A stretch of 8,365 nucleotides of DNA from an uncultured Corynebacterium sp. (GTDB lineage Bacteria > Actinomycetota > Actinomycetes > Mycobacteriales > Mycobacteriaceae): contig NZ_CALTVG010000080.1 in NCBI RefSeq assembly GCF_943912665.1, positions 1 to 8,365 on the forward strand, given 5' to 3'. Positions 1-7,035 of this stretch are shown piece by piece (position 1 is the first letter of the stretch; each line of letters opens with the position of its first letter). The translations under genes were made by a program, and so were the position numbers. Under the pieces are notes generated by a model that made no database searches, had not been told where the DNA came from, and saw only the letters and a list, made by a program, of their open reading frames with translations.

Positions 1-993
1 CCGCCCATCGGTCTTCATGTTGTGGTGATGCTGACACAAGCACGCCATATTCGACGGATGCGTCTTTCCACCCTCGGCATAGTTATGCCGATGATCCAAC
101 TGCGAATACATCGCCGGCCTGTCACACCCACTCAACCGGCAGGTCTCATCACGACCCTCAACAACGCTACGAATCATTCCCGATGGTTGGTAAGAATCAG
201 ATTCTTTCACCGGTGTAGTTAAGTCCCGTTTCTTGGTGTGTGGGATAGGCGCACTGCGCCACCCATAGCCGTTGATGTAGGTCGGGGCATTGTCCACATC
301 ACAAGCCTGGTAGGTGTGCAGCACAATGGTTGCTGGTGGTTCGATAGCCCCGGTAAGAAGCTTCTTTATCGCATCCGTCAGCGAAAGATCTTGCTTTGTA
401 GCGGTTTCCCGGATGAAGGCATCGATAGCAATGCCGGTTGCTTCATCCACGCCGAGCTCTAGCCAGGCTTTCGTGCCGTTGGAAGAGAAGGTGTAGGTGT
501 CTTTAGGCCTGGTATCGCGAAAAGCAATGCTCGGGTCCAGGGTTTTGGCCAGATCGCGCACCCGGCGGCGGATTTTGGCGGTGGTGGGAAAAACCTGATT
601 CGGCTGGGTAGGGGTGAAGTAGGACACCAGGGTGGCATCGATGAGCGCGAGCGTTGCGTCATCGAGCCCGGCAAGGGCAGACAGGGGTTTGTCGATGGCG
701 ATAAGCCCCTGGATGTCCAGCAGGCAGTGGGTGTCTTGGAGGGCTTTAAGCCCGGGCAGGGTATCGAGGCGGAAAAGGGCGCGCAGGCCGGCGGTGATCA
801 GTCCTTCGCCGAGGCCCCAGGTGTTGACTAGGGATAAGGCGGTGGTGTCGATGTCGGCGTCTAGGTGTGGTTGGGCTGCGCGCCAGCAGGCAAAGTCCGC
901 GCGGCGGACGTTGTGGCGGGCTTTAGCTAGTGGGTTAGTGGGGTTGGCGTGGGCGAAGAAGGCGGTTGGTGGTGTGGTGGTTGTGGTTGTCAT
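1..993 (-). CDS. DUF222 / HNH endonuclease-like protein (3' end cut by window edge)
   Basis: The minus strand is open for 331 codons, from an ATG at 993 to the left edge of the window, so the C-terminus is missing. The protein begins with a run of six threonines, then a mostly helical DUF222-type region (about residues 25-270). It ends in a clear HNH module: CRLSGC at 285-290, DHRHNYAEGG at 300-309, CLC at 318-320, QHHHNMK at 321-327. The cysteine pairs would bind structural zinc; D300, H301, N315 and the His cluster match the nuclease motif. This is the family often called '13E12 repeat' in mycobacteria and 'HNH endonuclease signature motif protein' in corynebacteria; its substrate is not established. 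A GGGGG run at 998-1002 is a plausible ribosome site. A LexA-like palindrome overlaps the putative -10, suggesting DNA-damage control. The gene is divergent from the 841-aa protein gene. Confidence 0.93.
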   Translation of the reverse strand, partial: MTTTTTTPPTAFFAHANPTNPLAKARHNVRRADFACWRAAQPHLDADIDTTALSLVNTWGLGEGLITAGLRALFRLDTLPGLKALQDTHCLLDIQGLIAIDKPLSALAGLDDATLALIDATLVSYFTPTQPNQVFPTTAKIRRRVRDLAKTLDPSIAFRDTRPKDTYTFSSNGTKAWLELGVDEATGIAIDAFIRETATKQDLSLTDAIKKLLTGAIEPPATIVLHTYQACDVDNAPTYINGYGWRSAPIPHTKKRDLTTPVKESDSYQPSGMIRSVVEGRDETCRLSGCDRPAMYSQLDHRHNYAEGGKTHPSNMACLCQHHHNMKTDGR

Positions 994-1008
994 TGTGCCC
1001 CCGAGGCA

Positions 1009-1014
1009 ACTATA
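1009..1014 (-). promoter_or_regulatory. Putative -10 box of the DUF222/HNH gene
   Basis: On the minus strand the hexamer reads TATAGT, five of six matches to TATAAT. It lies 15 bases upstream of the ATG, so the leader would be very short. No convincing -35 is present: TTGTGG (1030-1035 complement) is weak and only 15 bases away. The LexA-like palindrome overlaps this hexamer by two bases, a position suited to repression. Confidence 0.4.
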
Positions 1015-1028
1015 GAATAGGTGTTCTA
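1013..1028. promoter_or_regulatory. LexA/SOS-box-like palindrome upstream of the DUF222/HNH gene
   Basis: The 16-mer TAGAATAGGTGTTCTA is an imperfect palindrome with arms TAGAA/TTCTA. Against the actinobacterial LexA consensus TCGAAC-N4-GTTCGA it matches 9 of 12 defined positions and keeps the GAA...TTC core. It sits 20-35 bases upstream of the HNH start and overlaps the probable -10. Several 13E12-family genes of Mycobacterium tuberculosis are LexA regulated, which makes the location meaningful. Three arm positions deviate, so binding is an inference. Confidence 0.45.
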
Positions 1029-1129
1029 CCCACAACTATACCGACACTCCACCTATATGGCTATGGCCAGCGGGATTATTCTTTTCCGGTTGCCTATTCG
1101 GGGGTATTGAGGATTAGTTTAGGGTTTGT

Positions 1130-1147
1130 GTTCGAGCCGAATCGAAC
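1130..1147. repeat. Perfect 6-6-6 inverted repeat (GTTCGA-N6-TCGAAC)
   Basis: GTTCGA, six bases, then its exact reverse complement TCGAAC. It lies in the intergenic region, about 130 bases upstream of the 841-aa gene and 137 bases upstream of the HNH gene. It has the form of a dimeric regulator operator. The half-sites are those of a LexA box but in the inside-out order, so it is not a LexA site as it stands. No bound factor can be named. Confidence 0.35.
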
Positions 1148-1265
1148 AGGCACTTTCATCCACACCCCACCCAACCACCACGGGGGTAACGCGCGGCTCA
1201 GCACGTGCAGCACATGGCCTCACAGCCTCCTACCAGGCACATGGCACGAGACCCCTGCGGTGTCC

Positions 1266-1271
1266 TAAGAT
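1266..1271 (+). promoter_or_regulatory. Putative -10 box for a leaderless transcript of the 841-aa gene
   Basis: TAAGAT ends eight bases before ATG 1279, so transcription would begin at or next to the A of that ATG. Leaderless mRNAs are common in Corynebacterium, and no Shine-Dalgarno is visible before 1279 or the alternative in-frame ATG at 1270. The upstream -35 region is weak. This spacing is the main reason for choosing 1279 as the start. Confidence 0.35.
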
Positions 1272-1278
1272 GAAGCAA

Positions 1279-3804
1279 ATGAGTGCGGAGATTTATTCAC
1301 TTCCTACGACGCCCCTGGTGACCACCGATCTTGTCGAGCAAGGCCCGCGACTTTCCCTGCGCCGCGGCAGCAACATCCTCATGCTCCAGCTGCCTGCCAC
1401 CGACCCTGAAGCTGACGTAGAAGATCCGCGTTGGGTGGTCGAATCTCACTTCATCGATCGCCCCCATACGCTGCGTGAATTCTCCACGGAGGAGCCGATC
1501 AACGTCGGCATTCCCGGCCCCTTCACCCGCATCGAGGTCACTCTGCGCGATGGCGATGAGGACCTCATCGAAACCATCACCTTCACCGGTATCACTGATG
1601 ACGCACCGTTCATCGTCTATGACCGCACCACGCTTATCGCGCCGCAGGGCACCCTGGAGGAGGCCACCCCGCTCGGCATCTGGGCCGGCTGGGAAGTGGG
1701 CCCGCTGCTAGATCAGGTGAGGGTACCGCAGAGGGAACCGGTAGACGTCGCCAAGCACGGCGATTTCGAGTGGGACTTTGACGTAGCCACCCTGCCCAAC
1801 GCCCGGGGCCTCGATAACGAGCCGGTATTCACTAAATCCCCGCGCGTGCACCTCATCGCGGAAGGGGAGTGGCGCATCGATCTCACCTACGCTCCCCTCG
1901 GCGGCGAGCAAGAGGAGATTTCGGAGCAGACGTTCGAGGCGGGCACCGCCGAGCCCTTCCCCAGCGACCTCTACGAAGACCCCTGGGTGGGGCGGTACAA
2001 GGTGACGCTGTGGCATAACGCAGAGCTTGCCGACGTCCGCTTTATCTCCCTCGCCGAGGGCCTTCACATGCGCTCGACGAACGAAGGCCCGCGCGGCATC
2101 GATTTCCGCATCATCGACGCCCTCGGCGCGCATTCGGCGTTTAGCTACACCCTGGCCTCGCCGCCCAAGAAGCCCATCGCGCTGGAGAAGGGGCTGCGCA
2201 CGTTCGAGGACACCGAGGTATCCCGCCGTGAGGTCGTGGCCAGCGACGCCGGCTACGAGCTCGAATTCGACGTGTGGCCGGAGGCCCTGTTCAGCCGCGT
2301 AAAGCGCATTGGTCTCGAACCCACGGAGCACTCCAATAAGCCGGTCATCCTCGCAGGCCAGCTCGACCAGGATGACATGTTCACCGTCCATTCGCCGCGC
2401 CCGCTGCCGCTAGCGAAGTTTGTGACCATCGACGGCCGCCAGAAGATCAAGGAGCTGGCCCGCACGTCCAAGACCACGCAGGCCGTCACCAGCCTGTCCG
2501 TGCCGAATGCCGCGCTGGCCAATGCCGTGCGCAAGCAGCCGTCGGCCGAGCTCTTCCTCATGTGGTCCACCCTGTCGTACGAGGACTACCTGGAGTCCCT
2601 GCCGGACAAGGAGCGCGCGGCGCACGAGGCCCGCAGCCTGGACCGCCGCGTGGTGGAGTACGAAGCCTCCGCGTCTACGAGCCTGATTTACGCCGCGCTG
2701 GCCACCGTGCGCAAGTCCCCGCTCGTGGGCAGAGGGCTTCTCACGGAGAACGAGATTTCCGTGGAGCAGAACGTAGATCCCCAGGTAGATTTGCTGGGGT
2801 GGACCTGGCCATTGGCCAACCCCACCGTAGAGCCCACCCAGCTTGAGCCTACGGAGGCCGGTTTCGCGCTGCCTGCGGAGGTCGCCGCGCAGGGGCCGAT
2901 GCTTGTCGACGTCCGCGAGCTCACCACCTCCGCTAACCTCGCCGCGCCGAAGCGCCCGTCGAGTGCCTCCATCGTGGTCTCGCCGGAGGGCGCCGAGCCG
3001 GCTTTGGCCTCGAGCGAGTGGACCCCGGAGGAGCTCTGGAAGGCCTTCCGCGCGCTCCACGTGCTGTCACAGCGCAGCCCGAACCCGAAGCTGCAGGCCA
3101 TGTTCGACAGCATCATCGACGGCCTGCGCGCCGACCCGTCCGCGGCCATCCACGCCCTGGCGCACACCGGGGTCAGCGTGAACCAGCAGGCCCGCTCCCT
3201 CGCGCGCACGCGCCTCTTCCACGCCCCGTTGGACCCGGTGGAGGCGGGCAGCGACAACTACCTGGATCTGCTCCTCAACCCCTCGGCCAGCGACAATGCG
3301 GAGCTCGCCGCCGTTCGCGAGTCCGGCGCCGACGGCCTCACCCGTCCCATGCTTCTCGCGGCTGCGACCGTCCATAGCCCGACCCCCAGCGTCGACGACG
3401 TGATGGGGGAGGCCGCGCGCGTGGCGGCACTGCGCGAATGCTTTGCCAACAACGGCGCCCTGGACGCCCTGGGCACCATTGAGCAGCTGCGCAAGGATGC
3501 CACGGCGCTTGCCTCGGTGGTCCAGAATGCCGGCGTGGATATGTCCATCAGCCACACCCTGGTGGCGCTTGGCGCATTCGGCAGCGGAAATACCGCCGAC
3601 GAGCTCAACGCCGCGGCCTGGATGCCCTATATCTCCTACGCTTTCGCGCTGGCCGCCCGCGGCGCCGCCAACGACGTCATCATGGAGAGCCCGCTGCTCA
3701 AGGAGGACATGCCCATGCTTGCCGACGTCCTCCCGCTCGCCCCCCGCCTCTTCTTCTACGACCTCGTGACCGCCGAAGCGCTCTTCCGCGATCACGATAT
3801 GTAA
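1279..3804 (+). CDS. Large protein of unknown function (841 aa), beta-rich N-terminus, helical C-terminus
   Basis: I do not recognise a family. There is no signal peptide and no membrane segment, so it is probably cytosolic and acidic. Residues 1 to about 400 alternate short charged strands with turns (for example FTRIEVTLRDGDEDLIETIT, and segments around WRIDLTYAPLGG and VGRYKVTLWHN), resembling repeated immunoglobulin-like beta-sandwiches. Residues about 410-500 are helical (MWSTLSYEDYLESLPDKERA starts at 428). A Pro/Glu/Thr-rich stretch about 508-580 looks like a linker, and 580-841 is helical (EELWKAFRALHVLSQR onward). There is one cysteine (C721). No Walker, nuclease or protease motif is evident. 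The frame stays open 51 codons upstream to 1126, but that part reads like untranslated DNA; ATG 1270 is an alternative start. It ends 29 bases before the MOSC gene, so cotranscription is possible. Function unknown; being a real gene is near certain from length and strong third-position GC. Confidence 0.88.
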   Translation: MSAEIYSLPTTPLVTTDLVEQGPRLSLRRGSNILMLQLPATDPEADVEDPRWVVESHFIDRPHTLREFSTEEPINVGIPGPFTRIEVTLRDGDEDLIETITFTGITDDAPFIVYDRTTLIAPQGTLEEATPLGIWAGWEVGPLLDQVRVPQREPVDVAKHGDFEWDFDVATLPNARGLDNEPVFTKSPRVHLIAEGEWRIDLTYAPLGGEQEEISEQTFEAGTAEPFPSDLYEDPWVGRYKVTLWHNAELADVRFISLAEGLHMRSTNEGPRGIDFRIIDALGAHSAFSYTLASPPKKPIALEKGLRTFEDTEVSRREVVASDAGYELEFDVWPEALFSRVKRIGLEPTEHSNKPVILAGQLDQDDMFTVHSPRPLPLAKFVTIDGRQKIKELARTSKTTQAVTSLSVPNAALANAVRKQPSAELFLMWSTLSYEDYLESLPDKERAAHEARSLDRRVVEYEASASTSLIYAALATVRKSPLVGRGLLTENEISVEQNVDPQVDLLGWTWPLANPTVEPTQLEPTEAGFALPAEVAAQGPMLVDVRELTTSANLAAPKRPSSASIVVSPEGAEPALASSEWTPEELWKAFRALHVLSQRSPNPKLQAMFDSIIDGLRADPSAAIHALAHTGVSVNQQARSLARTRLFHAPLDPVEAGSDNYLDLLLNPSASDNAELAAVRESGADGLTRPMLLAAATVHSPTPSVDDVMGEAARVAALRECFANNGALDALGTIEQLRKDATALASVVQNAGVDMSISHTLVALGAFGSGNTADELNAAAWMPYISYAFALAARGAANDVIMESPLLKEDMPMLADVLPLAPRLFFYDLVTAEALFRDHDM

Positions 3805-3833
3805 GCCCGTGAGGTGTGCCACAATAGGTGAGC

Positions 3834-4484
3834 ATGAAGGTTATCTCCACGAACGTCGCTGTCCGCCGCCCGGAACCGCACGGGCGGCATGAGTACACGG
3901 GCATTGATAAGCAACCACGCCCCTTCCTGGATCTGGAAATACCCGGGCCCAACTATGGTGACGGCTCTGGCGTGGTGGGGGATTCCATCGGTGACCACGC
4001 CCACCACGGCGGCGCCGAGAAGGCCGTGTATGCCGTGGCCCGTGAGGAGCTCGATTACTGGGAGGGCACGCTCAACCGTGTGCTGCGTGATGGCTACTTC
4101 GGGGAGAACCTCACCACCGAAGGGATTTCCTGGCCGAATATGCTGATCAACCAGCAGATTCAGGTGGGGGAGTGCGTGCTTGAAGTGTCTATCCCGCGCA
4201 CGCCCTGTGCCACCTTCTCCGGCCGGATGGACGAGCCCGGTTGGCTCAAGTCCTTCACGGAGCGCGGCGATTGCGGTTCCTACCTGCGCATCATCGAGCC
4301 TGGCCGCATCACTCCTGGCGATGAAATCACGCTCATCGGCCGCCCCGACCATGACATCACCATGGGCATGGCCTTTGCCGCCAAGATGGGGGACAAGGAG
4401 CTAGCCCGGCGCGTCGTCGACGCCGGCTGCCTTGCCGCAGTCCACCACGAGCAGCTGGTTAAGCGCCTGCAGCCCCGCGGTTAG
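3834..4484 (+). CDS. MOSC-domain protein, YiiM-like (216 aa)
   Basis: MOSC domains carry or transfer sulfur in molybdenum-cofactor chemistry; YiiM of E. coli takes part in reducing N-hydroxylated bases such as 6-hydroxylaminopurine. Visible motifs are HHGGAEKAVYA (57-67), FGENLTTEG (89-97) and PRTPCATF (121-128) with the conserved Cys125. A small helical C-terminal part (about 175-211) matches the 3-alpha domain that follows MOSC in YiiM. The length is close to E. coli YiiM. ATG 3834 is chosen because AGG at 3826-3828 sits five bases upstream; GTG 3828, two codons earlier, is possible. CACAAT at 3820-3825 could be a -10 giving an almost leaderless message, so the gene may have its own promoter although it follows the 841-aa gene closely. 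Its last 26 bases overlap the convergent AlbA_2 gene. The physiological substrate here is unproven. Confidence 0.88.
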   Translation: MKVISTNVAVRRPEPHGRHEYTGIDKQPRPFLDLEIPGPNYGDGSGVVGDSIGDHAHHGGAEKAVYAVAREELDYWEGTLNRVLRDGYFGENLTTEGISWPNMLINQQIQVGECVLEVSIPRTPCATFSGRMDEPGWLKSFTERGDCGSYLRIIEPGRITPGDEITLIGRPDHDITMGMAFAAKMGDKELARRVVDAGCLAAVHHEQLVKRLQPRG

Positions 4485-6018
4485 CTAGCCATTCATAGGT
4501 TGTCGCTTGTGAACCGCGCGTGCCATCCATACGCACGAATCGTGCCTTCACCAGTGACTTCAGCGCATATCGGACCTGCGCTCGAGTAAGGTTTGTGGCT
4601 GTTTCTATTTCGCCGATAGACAGCGGTTGTGCCGCCGTACGCAGCGCCTCCGCTACGCGCGGGGCGTTAACACCCAGGCGTTCCAAGGTCACTGGTGCAT
4701 CCACTCGTCGTTCCGGGCCGGTGCCTGATTCCTCCTTGCGTAGTGGCTCCCAGATACGGGCCTCTCCACGAGTGTCCGGCCGCCACATCTTCACCGTAAA
4801 TTGCACGCCAGAATCTATCAGGTCAGGCTCCGGTAGTCCTTGCTCTCGCGCGGCATCCAGCATGAGCTGCACGCCGCCGCCTTCGCCCTCAATAACAAAA
4901 GAGCCATCGTCTGCTTTGAGATATCGGCACAGTCTATAGAGCCGCTGGTTAATCTCCTGGCGCGCCAGATCTCTCGACTTGATCTGTTCAACCGTCAGAT
5001 CCCGTAGGCCTCCTGGACTGGAGATAACCATCTTGTCCGGTAATAGGCGGACATCAATCGATTTACCCGCACCCAACGTATTTGGCCCAAGATCACGGTG
5101 CACCAATGCATTAGCCACGGCCTCTCGAATGGCCGGAAGGGGAAGTTCAGGAACTTCCACCATTGATCCGTCCTCTCGATATCGCCGTACGGCGGCTAAA
5201 CGTTGCCTTACCCATCCCATTACCGAGTTCAACAGCACCGGAACGGGCCCCTCAAAGGTCTCCAACCCCAACACTCGCCCGTGCTTCGAACCATTTGGTA
5301 GCCTTTGCGCCACCGTTACTGCTAAGGAGGGAAAATGCCCTTGGGGATAGAAACCCAGCGCATACAGGCCAGCAAGCGTCAGCTCTCCAGTCGCGGTCGT
5401 CACCGCTAGCGCCCGTAAGACGTCCTCATCTTGAGTAAGTCCCGATAGTCGCCGATTCTTTTTCCGCGCCTGAACCAAGAAATCTTGCACCACGTCGCTA
5501 TCTAGGTCTGCAAGGCTCGTGCCTTCCACAATCGTCGTGTCATAGGACACTGCCTCTTCGGCATGCAGCTTTGCCACGTCCATCATGCGCAGCTCCGAGG
5601 CACTCATACGGTAGTCCCCATCAGCCATTCGAAGATACGCTTCTCCCCTGTAGATAGCAGGCTTATCAATAATCGGAAGACCCGTAACCTCCGCAATCAC
5701 GACATGCGTGCCATCTATTGCCACACTGTCGGTATGCACTGTGACTGGAGGGGTGATGGCATGACGCGCCTGCGAGGCCAGAGCAGCCTCCATCTCAGAA
5801 GGATTCTCAATGCCAGTGACAATGAATCCTTCCTTCTCATTGACACCGAGAATGATAAGGCCGCCACTCGGCATGTTTGCGAACGCGCATAATGTCTGCG
5901 GTAGAGAGTCCGGAATGCCCCCTTGAGCGGTTTTGACCTCGACTGTTGTTGAATCACCGCCGCGCAACTCAAGCTCAGCCAATAGCTCTCTCAGCTGATT
6001 CTCGGACCAATTGTTCAC
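4459..6018 (-). CDS. AlbA_2 / HATPase / winged-helix protein, COG2865-type predicted regulator (519 aa)
   Basis: Domain order is clear. An AlbA_2 (Schlafen-type) nucleic-acid-binding domain spans about residues 20-145, with EVKTAQGG at 27-34, ANMPSGGLIILGVNE at 47-61 and YRGEAYLRM near 123-131. A middle region about 170-290 follows. A GHKL-type ATPase part has the N-box-like REAVANALVHRD (298-309) and SSPGGL (333-338). A C-terminal winged helix occupies about 445-512 (LSIGEIETATNLTRAQVRYA). These proteins are usually annotated as transcriptional regulators or 'RecG-related'; few have been tested. The start is GTG 6018, with a purine-rich GGCGGG ending eight bases upstream. A TTGTCA-N17-TAGCAT promoter lies upstream, inside an array of CAATG boxes, so autoregulation is likely. 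It is divergent from a decayed fic gene and overlaps the MOSC gene by 26 bases at the 3' end. It appears intact, and its DNA is less GC-rich than the flanks, suggesting transfer. Confidence 0.88.
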   Translation of the reverse strand: MNNWSENQLRELLAELELRGGDSTTVEVKTAQGGIPDSLPQTLCAFANMPSGGLIILGVNEKEGFIVTGIENPSEMEAALASQARHAITPPVTVHTDSVAIDGTHVVIAEVTGLPIIDKPAIYRGEAYLRMADGDYRMSASELRMMDVAKLHAEEAVSYDTTIVEGTSLADLDSDVVQDFLVQARKKNRRLSGLTQDEDVLRALAVTTATGELTLAGLYALGFYPQGHFPSLAVTVAQRLPNGSKHGRVLGLETFEGPVPVLLNSVMGWVRQRLAAVRRYREDGSMVEVPELPLPAIREAVANALVHRDLGPNTLGAGKSIDVRLLPDKMVISSPGGLRDLTVEQIKSRDLARQEINQRLYRLCRYLKADDGSFVIEGEGGGVQLMLDAAREQGLPEPDLIDSGVQFTVKMWRPDTRGEARIWEPLRKEESGTGPERRVDAPVTLERLGVNAPRVAEALRTAAQPLSIGEIETATNLTRAQVRYALKSLVKARFVRMDGTRGSQATTYEWLANRGAAGA

Positions 6019-6032
6019 GATGAATACCCGCC

Positions 6033-6135
6033 CTCAATGTTAACAATGACGGCTCAATGCTAACTTCATTCCTCTTCAATGACAAGAGTTCTCATTGATC
6101 TTCCCATTGAGGTGTCATTGACATTCTCATTGAGG
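6033..6135. promoter_or_regulatory. Array of eight CAATG(A) boxes between divergent regulator and fic genes
   Basis: The core CAATG occurs in forward orientation at 6035, 6044, 6055 and 6077, and reversed (CATTG) at 6093, 6105, 6116 and 6128. The extended consensus is about YTCAATGAS. Steps are 9, 11, 22, 16, 12, 11 and 12 bases, mostly one or two helical turns, so sites would lie on one face of the DNA. A degenerate copy (TTCATTCC) fills the gap near 6066. The 12-mer CTCAATGYTAAC recurs at 6033 and 6053. The boxes overlap the -35 and -10 of the AlbA_2-protein promoter and the candidate fic -35. This is best read as a cooperative operator, perhaps for the AlbA_2/winged-helix protein; the binding factor is an inference. 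Confidence 0.6.
6057..6085 (-). promoter_or_regulatory. Promoter of the AlbA_2/HATPase regulator gene
   Basis: On the minus strand TTGTCA (6085-6080) is followed after 17 bases by TAGCAT (6062-6057), giving five and four matches to the standard hexamers at ideal spacing. The transcript would start near 6050 and have a leader of about 32 bases. CAATG boxes cover both hexamers, and two more lie between the start point and the GTG codon. Confidence 0.5.
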
Positions 6136-6147
6136 CCAAATTATGGC
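6118..6147 (+). promoter_or_regulatory. Possible forward promoter toward fic
   Basis: A perfect -35 (TTGACA, 6118-6123) is followed after 18 bases by TATGGC (6142-6147), a poor -10. It points toward the fic gene and shares its -35 with a reversed CAATG box. Weak because of the -10; the fic gene itself is decayed, so the promoter may be too. Confidence 0.25.
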
Positions 6148-6191
6148 CCTGAAACCCCGTATGTTTAAGCTTTATCTAGCGCATAAACCGC

Positions 6192-6228
6192 AATGAGTGG
6201 TTGGATAAGAGTTATCCAACCACTCATT
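6192..6228. repeat. Perfect 17-bp inverted repeat with 3-base loop
   Basis: The arms are 6192-6208 and 6212-6228 (AATGAGTGGTTGGATAA and its exact reverse complement), with loop GAG. There is no T-run after it, so it is a poor intrinsic terminator. It ends 13 bases before the fic ATG (6242), so an mRNA reading into fic would carry a long hairpin where a ribosome site is expected, and no Shine-Dalgarno is seen there. With the base before it, the left arm starts CAATGAG, the same core as the upstream box array. It may be an operator, a leader hairpin or a remnant of a mobile element end. Confidence 0.6.
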
Positions 6229-6241
6229 TGCTGTTTGACGA

Positions 6242-7035
6242 ATGGATAGCCTCTACAAGCCTCACTACGTTACCGAGAGCTGGATCCCCGAATCAGGCTC
6301 CGGCATTCCCCGGCGTGATAAGGCCGGAGGCCCTTTTTAGGTCTATGTCCCTGACCATCTTGTAAGTAAGGCATGGAGTTTTCCCCAGAGCTCACCAGCC
6401 GGGCAGCACGTATCGAGCGAGAGATCTTGGATCTCAACCGTCATGCTGCTTCTGGCCAGTTGGAGTCTGTGGCCTGCTTACTCATGCGTTCTGAGGCGAT
6501 TTCTTCCTCACGCATTGAAGGTATTGCGCCCAACGTCGACAAGGTTGTCCTCGCGGAACTCGCCCAAAAGGAGGAAGTCCGCGGCTTTAAGGAAAGCGCG
6601 GAAGAGGTTGCGCGTAACCTCACCGTTCTGTGTTCCATTGAGAAGAGCTTTGCCACCGAACCAACATCTCCATCGGCCTTCTTGAAAAGCTCCAAAGAGA
6701 GTTGATGGGGGAGAAGGGCTCTATCCCCACTGGTCTTCGCACTATTCAAAACTGGATTGGTGGAAGTAACCACACACCCATTGGGGCCGAGTTCATCCCA
6801 GCGCCCCCACGTCTAGTCCATGACCTCGTGGACGACTTGTGTCTTTACCTCGATGGCGCTTCGCACGGTGCTCTCATCCAGGCCGCGATTGCTCACGCTC
6901 AATTCGAAACGATTCACCCATTTGCAGATGGCAACGGCCGTGTGGGCCGTGCTCTCATTCATGGGATTCTTCTGCGTCGCGGACTTACTGAATACACCAT
7001 TCTGCCGGTATGCCTCGTCCTCGGTACGTGGTCCA
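6242..7035 (+). pseudogene. Decayed Fic (AMP-transferase type) gene, class II
   Basis: Fic enzymes transfer AMP to hydroxyl groups of target proteins. The decayed copy reads in three frames. From ATG 6242 comes an N-terminal part (MDSLYKPHYVTESWIPESGS onward) to a TAG at 6338-6340, then VYVPDHLV in the same frame; the nonsense codon could be a former CAG or AAG. A one-base loss near 6362-6372 moves to the frame of MEFSPELTSRAARIER (6373). This part carries the N-terminal inhibitory motif SSRIEG (6505-6522), the (S/T)xxxE(G/N) signature of class II Fic proteins. A second one-base loss near 6661-6663 moves to the frame NISIGLLEKLQREL, which holds the intact catalytic motif HPFADGNGRVGR (6915-6950). 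Homology fades after LVLGTWS (about 7035), so roughly the last hundred residues are missing. The catalytic motif cannot be made as one chain. A functional short ORF from 6373 or 6702 is unlikely. Confidence 0.85.

Noticed and set aside
1126..1278. Upstream in-frame extension of the 841-aa protein beginning at 1126
   Set aside because: Its 51 codons read as low-complexity, non-protein-like sequence and cover the palindrome and probable promoter. A leaderless start at 1279 fits better.
1708..3822. Several long minus-strand open frames opposite the 841-aa gene
   Set aside because: They are GC-driven shadows: Arg/Gly/Val-rich, without domain signatures, and opposite a clearly coding frame.
6035..6132. 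CRISPR-like array interpretation of the CAATG repeats
   Set aside because: Repeat units are only 5-9 bases, occur in both orientations, have no spacer-sized intervals and have no cas genes beside them.
6201..6220. DnaA-box-like TTATCCAAC pair in the inverted repeat
   Set aside because: It matches only seven of nine bases of TTATCCACA, and there is no cluster of boxes or replication gene nearby.
6296..6338. Terminator-like hairpin (GGCTCCGGC pairing with GCCGGAGGCC) followed by T5
   Set aside because: It lies within the fic N-terminal coding frame, where the GC-rich arms encode GSG and AGG; no complete forward gene ends before it. Most likely coincidental, with the T-run extending into the nonsense codon.
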